From Allokutzneria sp. A3M-2-11 16 (lineage in GTDB: Bacteria > Actinomycetota > Actinomycetes > Mycobacteriales > Pseudonocardiaceae): 64,000 nt of DNA. The notes under the pieces are model-generated. The model had not been told where the DNA came from. It did not search any database and saw only the letters and a program-made list of their open reading frames with translations. The DNA is taken from NCBI RefSeq assembly GCF_024213555.1, contig NZ_JANAVO010000001.1:62001-126000 (forward strand). Direction: 5' to 3'. The position numbers and the translations under genes are program-made. Below, piece by piece: positions 47,011-56,033 of the stretch (position 1 is its first letter; every line of letters starts with the position of its first letter).

Positions 47011-48303
47011 TCACTGGGCGGTCAGGCCGATGTTGCCGTTGGGGCGCCTGGGCATGACGGCTCTGGCCACCCAGGCGGCGCGGTCGACGTGCGCGTGCTC
47101 CAGCTCGTCGGGGTCGGCGGTGAGCTGCAACCACCACAGGTCCGAGTCGACGATGGGCTCGACGCGGGCGAAAGCGCCGGACTCGCGAAGAGCGCTCGCC
47201 CCGCCCACCGCGGCGAGGTGCCCGGAGGTCCACACGTTGCCCCAGTGCACGCCCCGCGTGATCTCGTCGAGGCGCCGGTAGGGATGAGTGTTCGCGACAG
47301 ACCGGCTCTCGTAAGGCGACGCGTTGACCGCGTACGTGCCCAACATGCCGACGGTGTCTGCGGTCAGAAACCCAGAAACAGCACCGAAAGTCGCTGCCGT
47401 GGTCCTGAGCAGGTCAGCCAGCAGCTCGGGCGTCTCCGCGGCAGCGGGGCGGTCGACCTGCGCGGCGAAGTGCGCGGGGAACCCGTTCGGCAGCGGGCCA
47501 GTCGGCTCATCTACAAGCGGGCTGCGCAGCTCGACCGCGAACCAGCCGGTCCCGGGAACGGACACGGAGACATTCGCGAGCTGCCCCTTCATGACATCGC
47601 GGAGCACCCGCTTCCACAAGCTGCCGTCGACGTTGCGGTAACGCTGCTTCACCGACACCGTGCTGACGGTCACTGGGCCGGGAAAAGCTTCCCGTAGGCG
47701 GTTGAGCCAGTTCACGACCGCGTCGAGGCGGGTGAACAGGTCGGCGTAGGTGTCCACCTGGAACGCGAACCTGGGGCCGCTGCGCTCGATCGGCCAGAGG
47801 TCGACGACCTCCTGCTCCGGCTCCGGCAACGGCTCGAAGACGACCGCCGGGCGCTCGGGCGCGGGGAGGATGCCGAGCACGTCCAGTAGCGCGAAGAGCC
47901 CGGTCTCGGCGGGAACGTACTGCCGGTCGAGGACTTCGTCGAGCCGCTCCGCGTCGGGCGTCGGGAGCCCGACCTCCTCGGCCCAGGCCACCATCAGCGG
48001 CACGACACGGCGACGCCGCTCCGCCTCGTCAACCGTCAGGCCGTACTCGGCGAGCGCGTGCGGGTCGGCCTCGACGGCGAACGGCTCGTCATTGATCACC
48101 CACCGCCAGTGCCCCACCGCGTCGAGCAGGCAGAAACCGCTGTCCCACACGGAGATCACCAACGCGGGGCGCCCCGGTGCTTCAGCAGGAGCGGCCCCCA
48201 TCGCACCCGACCACCCCGGCCGCAAGCCCTCCACCGGCTCCCATCCCGGGGACGTGGCCTCTCCGTCTGCCAGCTCGAACACCCAGGTCGCCGTCGTTCC
48301 CAT
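47011..48303 (-). CDS. Protein of unknown function, 430 residues
   Basis: No signal peptide or membrane helix. Composition is that of a soluble globular protein; aromatic-rich N-terminus (TTATWVFELADGEATSPGW, VWDSGFCLLDAVGHWRWVI) and C-terminal ITRGVHWGNVWTSGHLAAVGGASALRESGAF with DLWWLQLTADPDEL. No catalytic motif recognised. It resembles in style the large cytosolic hypothetical proteins of actinobacteria that look like immunity or effector-associated proteins, but I cannot support that. Start ATG at 48303, 30 bp after the PHP gene on the same strand. Confidence 0.75.
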   Translation of the reverse strand: MGTTATWVFELADGEATSPGWEPVEGLRPGWSGAMGAAPAEAPGRPALVISVWDSGFCLLDAVGHWRWVINDEPFAVEADPHALAEYGLTVDEAERRRRVVPLMVAWAEEVGLPTPDAERLDEVLDRQYVPAETGLFALLDVLGILPAPERPAVVFEPLPEPEQEVVDLWPIERSGPRFAFQVDTYADLFTRLDAVVNWLNRLREAFPGPVTVSTVSVKQRYRNVDGSLWKRVLRDVMKGQLANVSVSVPGTGWFAVELRSPLVDEPTGPLPNGFPAHFAAQVDRPAAAETPELLADLLRTTAATFGAVSGFLTADTVGMLGTYAVNASPYESRSVANTHPYRRLDEITRGVHWGNVWTSGHLAAVGGASALRESGAFARVEPIVDSDLWWLQLTADPDELEHAHVDRAAWVARAVMPRRPNGNIGLTAQ

Positions 48304-48333
48304 GTGCGGATCCTAAGTTCGGGTACTGACAGG

Positions 48334-49560
48334 TCAAGGCCCCGCGCAGATCGACAGCACCGCGCTGTCGTGGCCGAAGAGCACCAACCCGCCAGCAGCA
48401 CCAGGCGAAAGCGTGCACACGGAACCGCGCACAGGCCGTCGCGCCCCATCGGCGTCGAGCACGAGAGCACCGTCCGCGTCGACGGCGACAAGCGAACCGT
48501 CCACGGGCAACAGCACGGGCGCGTCCAGCCCGGCCGAGATGGCCGTGCGCCCCAAGCGCAGGCCGTCGAGCACGGCGGAAACCAGCTCATCCGGGCCGGA
48601 AGCCGCGGCGTCCACGGCGACCCAGGTCGTCGGAGTGCCGGGAATGGCGTCGGAACCTGAGCGGTGCCAATCACTTCCGCCGATCGGAGTGACCTCGCGG
48701 CTCCACGCCTGCCACCACGCCAGCGGTCCGCCCCAACGCGGGTCGAGCCAGCTGGAGTGCCAGATCTCCGCCAGCGGCGCGCGACGCGGCAGCGGATGCC
48801 GCCACGAGCAGTCGGCCGCGAGCGGGTGGTTCACCGACAACAGTCCGCCGCGATCCTCCACAGTGGACAACCACTCGGTCGCCGGACGTCGGAAGTCAAT
48901 CCACCCGATGTCCCCGAAAGCGTTGGCGTGACCGGATTCCGTGGTCACTTCCTGTCCGGGTACGAGCGCGATCCCGTACCGCCGCCCCACTTCCGCCAGC
49001 TCGGCGTGGTGGCTCACGGTGTTGTGGTCGGTGACCGCCAACGCCGACAGCCCACGGGAAACCGCGAGCGCGGCCAACTCCGGAACCGTCAACGCACCAT
49101 CGGAATGCAGGGTGTGCGAGTGGAAGTCTGCGGGAACCCACCGCAACCCCTCAGCAGCCGGAAGCGGGCGCACAGGCGGCCGCGACGGGACTTGCGGGGA
49201 AGCCAACGGTGCGGGCCGCGAAACCGGGTCGAACGAGATCGAGACCCGGTAGTCGACCCCGTCGACGGGCACCCGGTGCAACCCGAGAACCACGTGCCAC
49301 AGACCGGTTTCCAGCTCTCCCGGCACGTATCCGGGAGTCGCCCAGTCCCGCGTGATGGTGAACCTGCGGCGAGCGCCACCGGACCAGCCGCGCCAACCCT
49401 CGGCGCCCTCACAACCCAGATCGATGACAGCGCCGCGCGAATCGTCGAACTCCAGCTCCACAGTGATCGCGAGCGCGCCTGCCGGAACCTCGAAGGGCAG
49501 GCCGGGCCACACATTCGCAGCCCGGTCCTCGCGAACCCACCGACCACTGTGGACGGTCAT
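48334..49560 (-). CDS. PHP-domain metallohydrolase, CehA/McbA type
   Basis: 408 residues. An N-terminal beta-rich region (about 1-135) precedes the PHP domain: WVPADFHSHTLHSDGALTVPELAALAV (HxH), LSALAVTDHNTVSHHAELAEV (DHN), LVPGQEVTTESGHANAFG (E and H), LLSVNHPLA and VTPIGGSDWHRSG (D and H) give the full set of metal ligands. CehA-like enzymes hydrolyse phosphodiesters or carbamate esters. The ATG overlaps the ABC ATPase stop by four bases, so the hydrolase is co-expressed with the importer. A phosphodiester substrate (for example a glycerophosphodiester) is plausible but inferred. Confidence 0.88.
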   Translation of the reverse strand: MTVHSGRWVREDRAANVWPGLPFEVPAGALAITVELEFDDSRGAVIDLGCEGAEGWRGWSGGARRRFTITRDWATPGYVPGELETGLWHVVLGLHRVPVDGVDYRVSISFDPVSRPAPLASPQVPSRPPVRPLPAAEGLRWVPADFHSHTLHSDGALTVPELAALAVSRGLSALAVTDHNTVSHHAELAEVGRRYGIALVPGQEVTTESGHANAFGDIGWIDFRRPATEWLSTVEDRGGLLSVNHPLAADCSWRHPLPRRAPLAEIWHSSWLDPRWGGPLAWWQAWSREVTPIGGSDWHRSGSDAIPGTPTTWVAVDAAASGPDELVSAVLDGLRLGRTAISAGLDAPVLLPVDGSLVAVDADGALVLDADGARRPVRGSVCTLSPGAAGGLVLFGHDSAVLSICAGP

Positions 49561-50633
49561 ATGGCGACCTTGGCCGCACCGAGCAACAGCCCGGCCTCAT
49601 CGAAAACCAACAGCCGACCGGCCTCCGGCGTCGCGGTGAGGGTGGCCCCGATCTCCGGCTCGTGCTGCTCCGGCACGGTGAGGCCGACCAGCGCGTCCCC
49701 GGGACACTCGATGGTCACCAGCGACGAGACACCCAGGTTCTCCACAGTGGACACAACACCGGTGATGCCGTCGCCGGAGCCCGCGTTGAGGTACTCCGGC
49801 CGGATGCCCGCGGTCACCGGAGTCCCGTCCGCCAGCGAAATGCCGGACGGCAGCGTCAGGCGAGTGCCCGCGACCTCGACGAAACCTTCGCGCACCACCG
49901 CGTCCAGCAGGTTCATCGGGGTCGAGCCGATGAAGTTGGCGACGAAGGTGTTGGCGGGCCGTTGGAAGACCTCGCGCGGACTGCCGAGCTGACGGATCTT
50001 CCCGGACTCCATCACCGCGATCCGGTCGGCCAGCGCGAGCGCCTCCGCCTGGTCGTGGGTGACGAAGACGGTGGTCAGCCCGAGCTCCCGCTGCAACCGC
50101 TTGAGGAACGTGCGCGCCTCCAGCCGCAGCCGTGCGTCCAAATTGGACAGTGGTTCGTCCAGCAGCAGCACGCCCGCGTCCATGGCGATCGCCCTGGCCA
50201 GCGCGACCCGCTGCTGCTGACCGCCGGAGAGCTGGCCCGGCCGCCGGTCGAGCAGCCCGGCGAGGCTCAGCCCACCGGAGGTCTCCTCGGCCACTTCCCG
50301 TTGCCGCGCCTTGGACTCCCCGCGAACGCGCAACGGGTAGCCGATGTTCTCCGCGACGGTCATGTGCGGGAACAGCGCGTAGTCCTGGAAGACCATGGCG
50401 ACCTTGCGCTTGCCCGGGTCGACCCCGGTCACGTCCTCGCCGCCGATCACCACCGCTCCGGAGCTGGCCTGCTCCAGCCCGGCGATCGTGCGCAGCAGCG
50501 TGGTCTTGCCGCAGCCGGACGGGCCGAGCAGCGCGAAGAACTCGCCGTCGGCGATCTCCAGGTCGAGCCCGTCCACCGCGCGCACCCCGTTGGGGTACAC
50601 AGTGGACAGTCCTTGGACGTCGATTCCGGCCAT
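49557..50633 (-). CDS. CUT1-type ABC importer ATPase (MalK/UgpC-like)
   Basis: 358 residues. Walker A LLGPSGCGKTTLLR, Q-loop VFQDYALFPHMTV, signature LSGGQQQRVALARAI, Walker B VLLLDEPLSNLDARLR, switch FVTHDQAEAL, and a C-terminal TOBE/OB regulatory domain (PVTAGIRPEYLN). Energises import for the two permeases and binding protein upstream. The ATG at 50633 shares one base with the permease stop. Three copies of the 13-bp palindrome lie in it (49740, 50136, 50595). Confidence 0.95.
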   Translation of the reverse strand: MAGIDVQGLSTVYPNGVRAVDGLDLEIADGEFFALLGPSGCGKTTLLRTIAGLEQASSGAVVIGGEDVTGVDPGKRKVAMVFQDYALFPHMTVAENIGYPLRVRGESKARQREVAEETSGGLSLAGLLDRRPGQLSGGQQQRVALARAIAMDAGVLLLDEPLSNLDARLRLEARTFLKRLQRELGLTTVFVTHDQAEALALADRIAVMESGKIRQLGSPREVFQRPANTFVANFIGSTPMNLLDAVVREGFVEVAGTRLTLPSGISLADGTPVTAGIRPEYLNAGSGDGITGVVSTVENLGVSSLVTIECPGDALVGLTVPEQHEPEIGATLTATPEAGRLLVFDEAGLLLGAAKVAI

Positions 50634-51454
50634 CAGCTCTTGATCCCTCCGTGGAAACGGAACCCGTAGCGCTTGTTCACCAACACGTACAGCACGACCA
50701 CCGGGATCGAGTACAGCAGCGAGAACACCGGGATGACGGTCAGGTTGGCGCTGCCGCCCTCGTCCTGGAGGGTCCGCAGCAGCACCGCACCGGGCTGCTT
50801 GCCGACCTCGCGGATCAACAGGAACGGCAACAGGAAGTTGCCCCAGGCGTTGACGAAGGCCCACACCAGGATGGTCGCGATACCGGGCCGCGCCACAGGC
50901 AGCACCACGTGGGTGAGCACCTGGAACGGCGACGCGCCGAAGACCCGCGCGGACTCCTCGTAGGAGCGCGGGACCGAGTCGACGAAGTCCTTCAGGATGA
51001 AGATCGCCGCGGGCAGCATGCCGCCCGCGATCACCAGTGCCGTGCCGAACTGGGAGTTGATCAGCCCCAGCTGGAACATCATCACGAAGATCGGCACCAT
51101 CGCCGCGGTCCCGGTGACCACGCTGGAGAGCAGCAGCAGCACGTAGAGCATCAGGTCCCGGCCGGGAATCCGGACGCGGGAGAGCGCGTAGGCGGCGAGC
51201 GCGGCGAACGTGGCGGTGATCGCCGTCGCCACCACGCAGATCACCAGCGAGTTCCACAGCGAGGCCAACGCGTACGGGTGCTCGAACGTGGTCTTGACGT
51301 TGTCCAGCGTCCAGTCAGGCCAGCGCAGCCCGAGGCCGGGCTTGCTGTCGAACGGAGCGCTGGCCAGCCACAGCATCGGCACCGCGAAGAACGCCATCAG
51401 CACGGCGATCACCACGTAGAAACCGATGCGCCGCACCATCATCAGCGGACTCAT
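50633..51454 (-). CDS. CUT1-type ABC permease (MalG/UgpE-like)
   Basis: 273 residues from the ATG at 51454, six membrane helices. The EAA loop is SYEESARVFGASPFQVLTHVVLPVARPG. Start chosen for the ATGA overlap with the upstream permease; an open frame seven codons longer exists. Pairs with the MalF-like permease. Confidence 0.94.
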   Translation of the reverse strand: MSPLMMVRRIGFYVVIAVLMAFFAVPMLWLASAPFDSKPGLGLRWPDWTLDNVKTTFEHPYALASLWNSLVICVVATAITATFAALAAYALSRVRIPGRDLMLYVLLLLSSVVTGTAAMVPIFVMMFQLGLINSQFGTALVIAGGMLPAAIFILKDFVDSVPRSYEESARVFGASPFQVLTHVVLPVARPGIATILVWAFVNAWGNFLLPFLLIREVGKQPGAVLLRTLQDEGGSANLTVIPVFSLLYSIPVVVLYVLVNKRYGFRFHGGIKS

Positions 51455-52368
51455 GACTTCCTCCGCAGCAACCACAGGTACACCGCGGCGACCACGAGGT
51501 TCGCCAGCAGCAACAACAACGAGATCGCCGACGCGTAGCCGAGCTGACCGCCTTCGAGGGCCTGGCGGTAGATGAACACCGGCAGCGTCTCGGAGGCGTG
51601 GTTGGGCCCGCCCGCGGTGAGCAGGAACGGCGAGAAGTCATTGGCCGTCCACAGGCTGATCAGCAGCGTGTTCGTCAGCACGTGCCCGCGGATGTGCGGG
51701 AACACGATGTCGCGCACGGTCTGCCAGCCGCTCGCCCCGACCACGCGCGCCGTCTCCAGCTGCGACGGCGGCACCGCGGCCAGCGCCGAGCTGTAGAGCA
51801 GCATCGAGAACGCCGTGCCGCGCCAGGTGTTGAACACGATCAGCGACAGCATCGGGTACTCGACGAGCCACGCGGTCCCCTCGGAACCGAGCAGCGAGTT
51901 CAGCGTCCCGCCGTCCCGGTCCAGCACGGCGAACCAGAGGTAGGCCACCACCGTGCTCGGCAAGATCCATGCCAGCAGTACCAAGGACTCCACCGTGCGG
52001 CGCAGTCCGGGCTTGGCCTTGCGCAACGTCCACGCGAGCACGAAGCCGAGGATGTTCTGGCCGATCACCGCGGAGCCGAGCACGAACAAGGCGGTGAGCC
52101 ACAAGGAGTTCTGGAACAGCGCGTCGTTGAGCGCGTTGACGAAGTTGTCGATCCCGACCAGCTGCGGGGCGACCGCGTTCGGCCCGGTCAGCTCGTAGTT
52201 GGTCAGTCCGATGTAGATGGTCCAGAGCGCCGGGAAGATCAGGAAGACCGCGATCAACAGCAGCGCGGGCGCCACGAACCCCATGGCCCGTGAGACACCG
52301 AGACCTGCCACATCGGTGGCGAACCGCCTGGCGCGGCCCCGGCGCTCGGTCACCTCAGCCGGAGACAA
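51451..52368 (-). CDS. CUT1-type ABC permease (MalF/UgpA-like)
   Basis: 305 residues, six membrane helices with the first at about 30-52. EAA loop QLETARVVGASGWQTVRDIVFPHIRG. The start may be the TTG at 52368, which has GGGAG nine bases upstream and overlaps the binding-protein stop by 14 bp, or the GTG at 52353, which begins just after that stop and gives five fewer residues. Confidence 0.92.
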   Translation of the reverse strand: MSPAEVTERRGRARRFATDVAGLGVSRAMGFVAPALLLIAVFLIFPALWTIYIGLTNYELTGPNAVAPQLVGIDNFVNALNDALFQNSLWLTALFVLGSAVIGQNILGFVLAWTLRKAKPGLRRTVESLVLLAWILPSTVVAYLWFAVLDRDGGTLNSLLGSEGTAWLVEYPMLSLIVFNTWRGTAFSMLLYSSALAAVPPSQLETARVVGASGWQTVRDIVFPHIRGHVLTNTLLISLWTANDFSPFLLTAGGPNHASETLPVFIYRQALEGGQLGYASAISLLLLLANLVVAAVYLWLLRRKS

Positions 52369-53755
52369 TCTCGTTCTCTCCCACGATCTTCTTCAGCGCC
52401 TCCTGGTAGGCGTTGAGCGCGTCCTGCGCGGTCTTGCCGCTCACCACGTCCGCCGTCGCCTGCTGCAACGCGGAGGACACCCTGGTGTAGTTGGCGACGC
52501 CGGGCCGGTACTCGGTCAGCGGCAACACCTTCTGCGCGACGAACGAGAGCATCGGGTCGCCCGCGAGCACCTCGTTGTTGACATCGGTGCGCTGGGTGAT
52601 CTGGGCGGCGCCGCCGAGCCTGGCCTTGACCGCGTCGGCGGAGTTCATGAACTGCAGGAACTCCCACGCCTGCGCCGGGTACTTGGTGTTGGAGTTGATC
52701 AGGTTGAGCGCGCCGCCGGACATGCTGACGAAGTCCTGCCCGCGCACGCCCGACCCGGGCCGCTGGGCCGGGATCATCGCCCAGCCGACGGAGCTGTCCC
52801 GGTCGGCCATCTTCACCGCGCCCTTGGTCGGCTCCAGGACGGCGCGCCACAGGTAGTCGCTCTCCATCAGGATGCCGATCTTGTGCTCGGCGAACTGGGC
52901 GAAGGACTTGTCCCGGCCCTTGGCCTCCTGCTGCAACAGCGGGTCGCCGAGCCCGCCACCGCCGTAGACCCGCTGGTACAGACCGAGAACGTCCTTCAGG
53001 TTGCTGGTGGCGCCCTGCCACTTGCCGTTGGTCAGCAGCGGTTTGCCGGTACCGGCGAGCAGCGGCAGCAGGCCCTGCATGGTGGTCGCCTCGCCCATCG
53101 CGGTGCCCGCGTTGAGCTGGATCGGCGTCACGCCGGGCAGCCGCTTCAGCGCCTCACCGGCCGAGAGCAGCTCGTCCCAGCTGCGCGGCTGCCAGTCGGC
53201 GGGCAGGCCCGCCTGCGCGAAGAGCTTCTTGTTGTAGAAGAGCACGCGGCCGTCGGTGCCGTCCGGGACTCCGTAGCGCTGGTTCTCGAAGACGCCGACG
53301 CTCTGCACGGCCTGCGGGATCTGCTTCCAGCCCTCCCACGCGTCGACCTTGGACCTGCCCACGATCTCGTCGAGCGACTTGATCTGCTTGCCGCCGGCGA
53401 ACTCGCCGATCCAGATCCCGTCGATGGCCATGATGTCGGCGCCGCCGCCGGTCTTCAGGTCCAGCGCGATCTTGGTCTTGTAGTCCTCGTCGCCCGCCCC
53501 GTTGCCGTCGAAGCGGACGGTGGCGGTGACGCCCTTGCGCTTCTGCTCCTCGACGAAGCGGGGGATCACCCAGTCCGTCATCCACGCGGCCTTGGCCGAG
53601 TTCTTGCCACCGGCGACCGCGTTGCCGGTGATGGTCAGCGTGACCTCTTTGGCGTCGGCGTTGCGGGCGGTGTCGGCGTTCTGCGGCTGCCCGAGGCATC
53701 CGCTGAGCACCATGGTCATGGCGGTCACGGCCACGAGCGCGGCTCTCCGTCGCAT
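52355..53755 (-). CDS. Extracellular solute-binding lipoprotein, family 1 (sugar/glycerophosphate type)
   Basis: 466 residues from the ATG at 53755. Lipoprotein signal RRRAALVAVTAMTMVLSGC with lipobox LSGC. Body features of SBP_bac_1: KIALDLKTGGGADIMAIDGIWIGEFAGG, GVPDGTDGRVLFYNKKLFAQAGLP and PAQAWEFLQFMNSADAV. A GAGGAAGG-type RBS lies before the start. First gene of binding protein-permease-permease-ATPase-PHP. Ligand unknown; sugars or glycerol phosphates are usual for the family. Confidence 0.94.
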   Translation of the reverse strand: MRRRAALVAVTAMTMVLSGCLGQPQNADTARNADAKEVTLTITGNAVAGGKNSAKAAWMTDWVIPRFVEEQKRKGVTATVRFDGNGAGDEDYKTKIALDLKTGGGADIMAIDGIWIGEFAGGKQIKSLDEIVGRSKVDAWEGWKQIPQAVQSVGVFENQRYGVPDGTDGRVLFYNKKLFAQAGLPADWQPRSWDELLSAGEALKRLPGVTPIQLNAGTAMGEATTMQGLLPLLAGTGKPLLTNGKWQGATSNLKDVLGLYQRVYGGGGLGDPLLQQEAKGRDKSFAQFAEHKIGILMESDYLWRAVLEPTKGAVKMADRDSSVGWAMIPAQRPGSGVRGQDFVSMSGGALNLINSNTKYPAQAWEFLQFMNSADAVKARLGGAAQITQRTDVNNEVLAGDPMLSFVAQKVLPLTEYRPGVANYTRVSSALQQATADVVSGKTAQDALNAYQEALKKIVGENEIVSG

Positions 53756-53812
53756 CCTCGGACCTTCCTCGTCACTGAGTGGGCCTGGGCGTTCACACCC
53801 CTGAGGTCGGTC

Positions 53813-53841
53813 ATCCTGGGCCAGTACGACAACGATGACAA
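53813..53841 (-). promoter_or_regulatory. Putative promoter of the binding-protein operon
   Basis: On the minus strand TTGTCA (53841-53836) and CAGGAT (53818-53813) are 17 bp apart, about 60 bp upstream of the binding-protein ATG. A small dyad CTTGA-TTGC-TCAAG lies further upstream at 53884-53897 and could be an operator. The remainder of the 281-bp gap to the divergent gene at 54037 shows nothing else clear. Confidence 0.35.
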
Positions 53842-54036
53842 GGGCTGTTCCCAGACCGTTTCCTGTGCTGTCGCGGCATCCGACTTGATTGCTCAAGGGG
53901 CCTCTACCAGGCAAGACAGGTATCTGCACGCGCACACTTCGGCCTGGGCGGAAGACCGAATCCATTAGCGCGCTCTACTTCTGCCCGGCGTTTCCCGGCG
54001 TGGGCGTCGGCGCGTTGATCTCGGTGACGGGGTAGC

Positions 54037-55014
54037 GTGCCGTGCGTGGCTGTGCCCGATCCCGTCGATGCCCGTCTGCTCGCCCTGGTCGCGGAGGTGG
54101 GCCGTGCGGCCGTGCACGAAATCGCCGCGAGAGCGGGGATGGACGCCCGAGAGGTGGCCTCCCGGCTGGTCGCGCTCTCCGCGACCGGTCTCCCGCTGCT
54201 CGTCGGCGTCGAGTGCGACCCCAACGGCCTGCGCGCCGCCCTCGCCCCGCCGCCCCCACCGCCGCAACAGCAGCACTGGGGACACCCGGGGCCGCAACCC
54301 GTGCACGGCACGCCCAGCGGCCCCTACCCGGGCGCCAGCGGGCCGTACCCGGTCCAGAGCGGGCCCTATCCCGTGCACAGCGGCCCCTATCCCGCGCACC
54401 CCGGGCACACCGGCGCGCACCCGCCGCAGGCGTTCCCCCAGAGCACGCCGTTCCCCGTGCAGCAACACCCGCCGAGCACGCCCTTCCCCGCCCAGCCACC
54501 CGCGCCCGCGGACCCGGTGCTGAGCACGTGGGGGGTGCCGCAGAGCTCGTCCTGGGCCCGCGGCGACCAGCAGCCCGCGACCCCGACCGGCCCGCGCACC
54601 GGCAAGATCGGCACCACGCTGGAGACGATCGGCCTCGAAGGCGAGCAGCTCGGCATCCAGCTGGTCGAGGTGGTGGACCCGGCCGACTTCCTGTTCACTG
54701 CCGCCGGCTACCGCCTCCAGGAAGGCGAGCGCGCGGTCGTGGTGCACACCGAGCTGACCAACCGGGGCCAGATCCCGTTCGCCTCGCTGCCCGACCTCTA
54801 CCTGGTGCTGATCTCCAAGGACGGCAGGCAGATCTCCAAGGCCCCGGTCTCGCTGTCCTCCCGGCCGCCGCACCGCATCGGCGTCAACCCGGGCGAGACC
54901 GCGGGCGGCCACACCGTCTACGTGCTCCCCGAGTCGACCGACGTCGTCGCGGTCAAGTGGAGCGCCCGCTCCGACGACGAGAAGCGCAGCCTCACCTGGT
55001 CCACCCTCGACTGA
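54037..55014 (+). CDS. AsnC/MarR-type winged-helix protein with GPYP repeats and a C-terminal beta domain
   Basis: 325 residues (GTG start; in-frame GTGs three and five codons later also fit). Residues about 5-65 resemble a winged HTH (DARLLALVAEVGRAAVHEIAARAGMDAREVASRLVALSATG). The middle third is low-complexity, rich in proline, with GPYP tandem repeats (GPYPGASGPYPVQSGPYPV...). The last about 130 residues (VEVVDPADFLFTAAGYRLQEGERAVVVHTELTNRGQIPF, here AVVVHTELTNRGQIPF) form an immunoglobulin-like beta domain seen in other actinobacterial surface/regulatory proteins. No membrane helix. Role not known. Confidence 0.8.
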   Translation: MPCVAVPDPVDARLLALVAEVGRAAVHEIAARAGMDAREVASRLVALSATGLPLLVGVECDPNGLRAALAPPPPPPQQQHWGHPGPQPVHGTPSGPYPGASGPYPVQSGPYPVHSGPYPAHPGHTGAHPPQAFPQSTPFPVQQHPPSTPFPAQPPAPADPVLSTWGVPQSSSWARGDQQPATPTGPRTGKIGTTLETIGLEGEQLGIQLVEVVDPADFLFTAAGYRLQEGERAVVVHTELTNRGQIPFASLPDLYLVLISKDGRQISKAPVSLSSRPPHRIGVNPGETAGGHTVYVLPESTDVVAVKWSARSDDEKRSLTWSTLD

Positions 55015-55041
55015 CCCTCAACCCCCTCAGCGCCGACTGAA

Positions 55042-55094
55042 GTACCCAATGTGGCATTGGTTACGTCTGACGAAACCAATGCCACATTGGGTAC
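55042..55094. terminator. 21-bp perfect hairpin between convergent genes
   Basis: Arms at 55042-55062 and 55074-55094 (core CCAATGTGGCATTGG and its complement) are perfectly complementary, with an 11-base loop. It separates the AsnC-like gene from the convergent rluD-like gene and could stop transcripts from both sides, although no T-run follows. Confidence 0.7.
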
Positions 55095-55106
55095 AAGGCG
55101 CGGGGG

Positions 55107-56033
55107 TCAGGACTCTGAGCGGAGGAGGGCCAGGGCGTCGGCGAGGTCGGCGGGGTACTCGGAGACGAACTGCACCCACTGGCCGTCCGCCGGGTGGTCG
55201 AAGCCGAGCGTGCGCGCGTGCAGCCATTGCCGCGTGAGCTTGAGCCGCTTCGCCAGCACCGGGTCCGCGCCGTAGGTCAGGTCACCGACGCACGGGTGCT
55301 TCAACGCCGAGAAGTGGACGCGGATCTGGTGCGTCCGCCCCGTCTCCAGCTTCACGTCGACCAGGGACGCCGCGCGGAACGCCTCCATCACCTCGTAGTG
55401 GGTGACGGAGTCCTTGCCGCCGTTCATCACCGCGAACTTGTAGTCGTGCTTGGGGTGGCGGTCGATCGGCGCGTCGATGGTGCCGCGCGACGGGTCGGGA
55501 TGCCCCTGCACCAGGGCGTGGTAGCCCTTGTCCACGGTGCGCTCCTTGAACGCCCGCTTCAGCACCGAGTACGCGTGCTCGCTCTTCGCCACCACCATCA
55601 CGCCCGTGGTCCCCGCGTCCAGCCGGTGCACGACGCCCTGGCGCTCCGCGGCGCCGGAGGTCGCGATGCGCACACCCGCCGCCGCGAGCCCGCCGACCAC
55701 CGTGGGGCCGCTCCAGCCGGGGCTGGGGTGCACGGCGACGCCGACCGGCTTGTCCACCACGACGATGTCGTCGTCCTCGTGCAGCACGACCATGCCCTCG
55801 ACGGCGATCGCCTGGATCTCGATCGGGCGCTCCGGCTCGGGCAGCGTGATCTCCAGCCAGGAGCCCGCGGTGAGCCGGTCGGACTTGCCGACGGGCTGGC
55901 CGTCGACGAGCACGTCGCCCTTCTCGGTGAGCCCGGCGACGACCGTGCGGGACAGGCCGAGCAGCTTCGACAGGCCCGCGTCGACGCGCATGCCCTCCAG
56001 GCCGTCCGGCACCGGCAGGGTGCGCGCACTCAC
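55107..56033 (-). CDS. rluD: 23S rRNA pseudouridine synthase, RluD type
   Basis: 308 residues. An S4 RNA-binding domain ([31 protein letters not shown]) precedes the catalytic domain with [17 protein letters not shown], the catalytic aspartate in [18 protein letters not shown], and [25 protein letters not shown]. RluD modifies helix 69 of 23S rRNA. The GTG at 56033 overlaps the lspA stop (GTGA). Order lspA-rluD is the common actinobacterial one. Confidence 0.95.
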   Translation of the reverse strand: MSARTLPVPDGLEGMRVDAGLSKLLGLSRTVVAGLTEKGDVLVDGQPVGKSDRLTAGSWLEITLPEPERPIEIQAIAVEGMVVLHEDDDIVVVDKPVGVAVHPSPGWSGPTVVGGLAAAGVRIATSGAAERQGVVHRLDAGTTGVMVVAKSEHAYSVLKRAFKERTVDKGYHALVQGHPDPSRGTIDAPIDRHPKHDYKFAVMNGGKDSVTHYEVMEAFRAASLVDVKLETGRTHQIRVHFSALKHPCVGDLTYGADPVLAKRLKLTRQWLHARTLGFDHPADGQWVQFVSEYPADLADALALLRSES

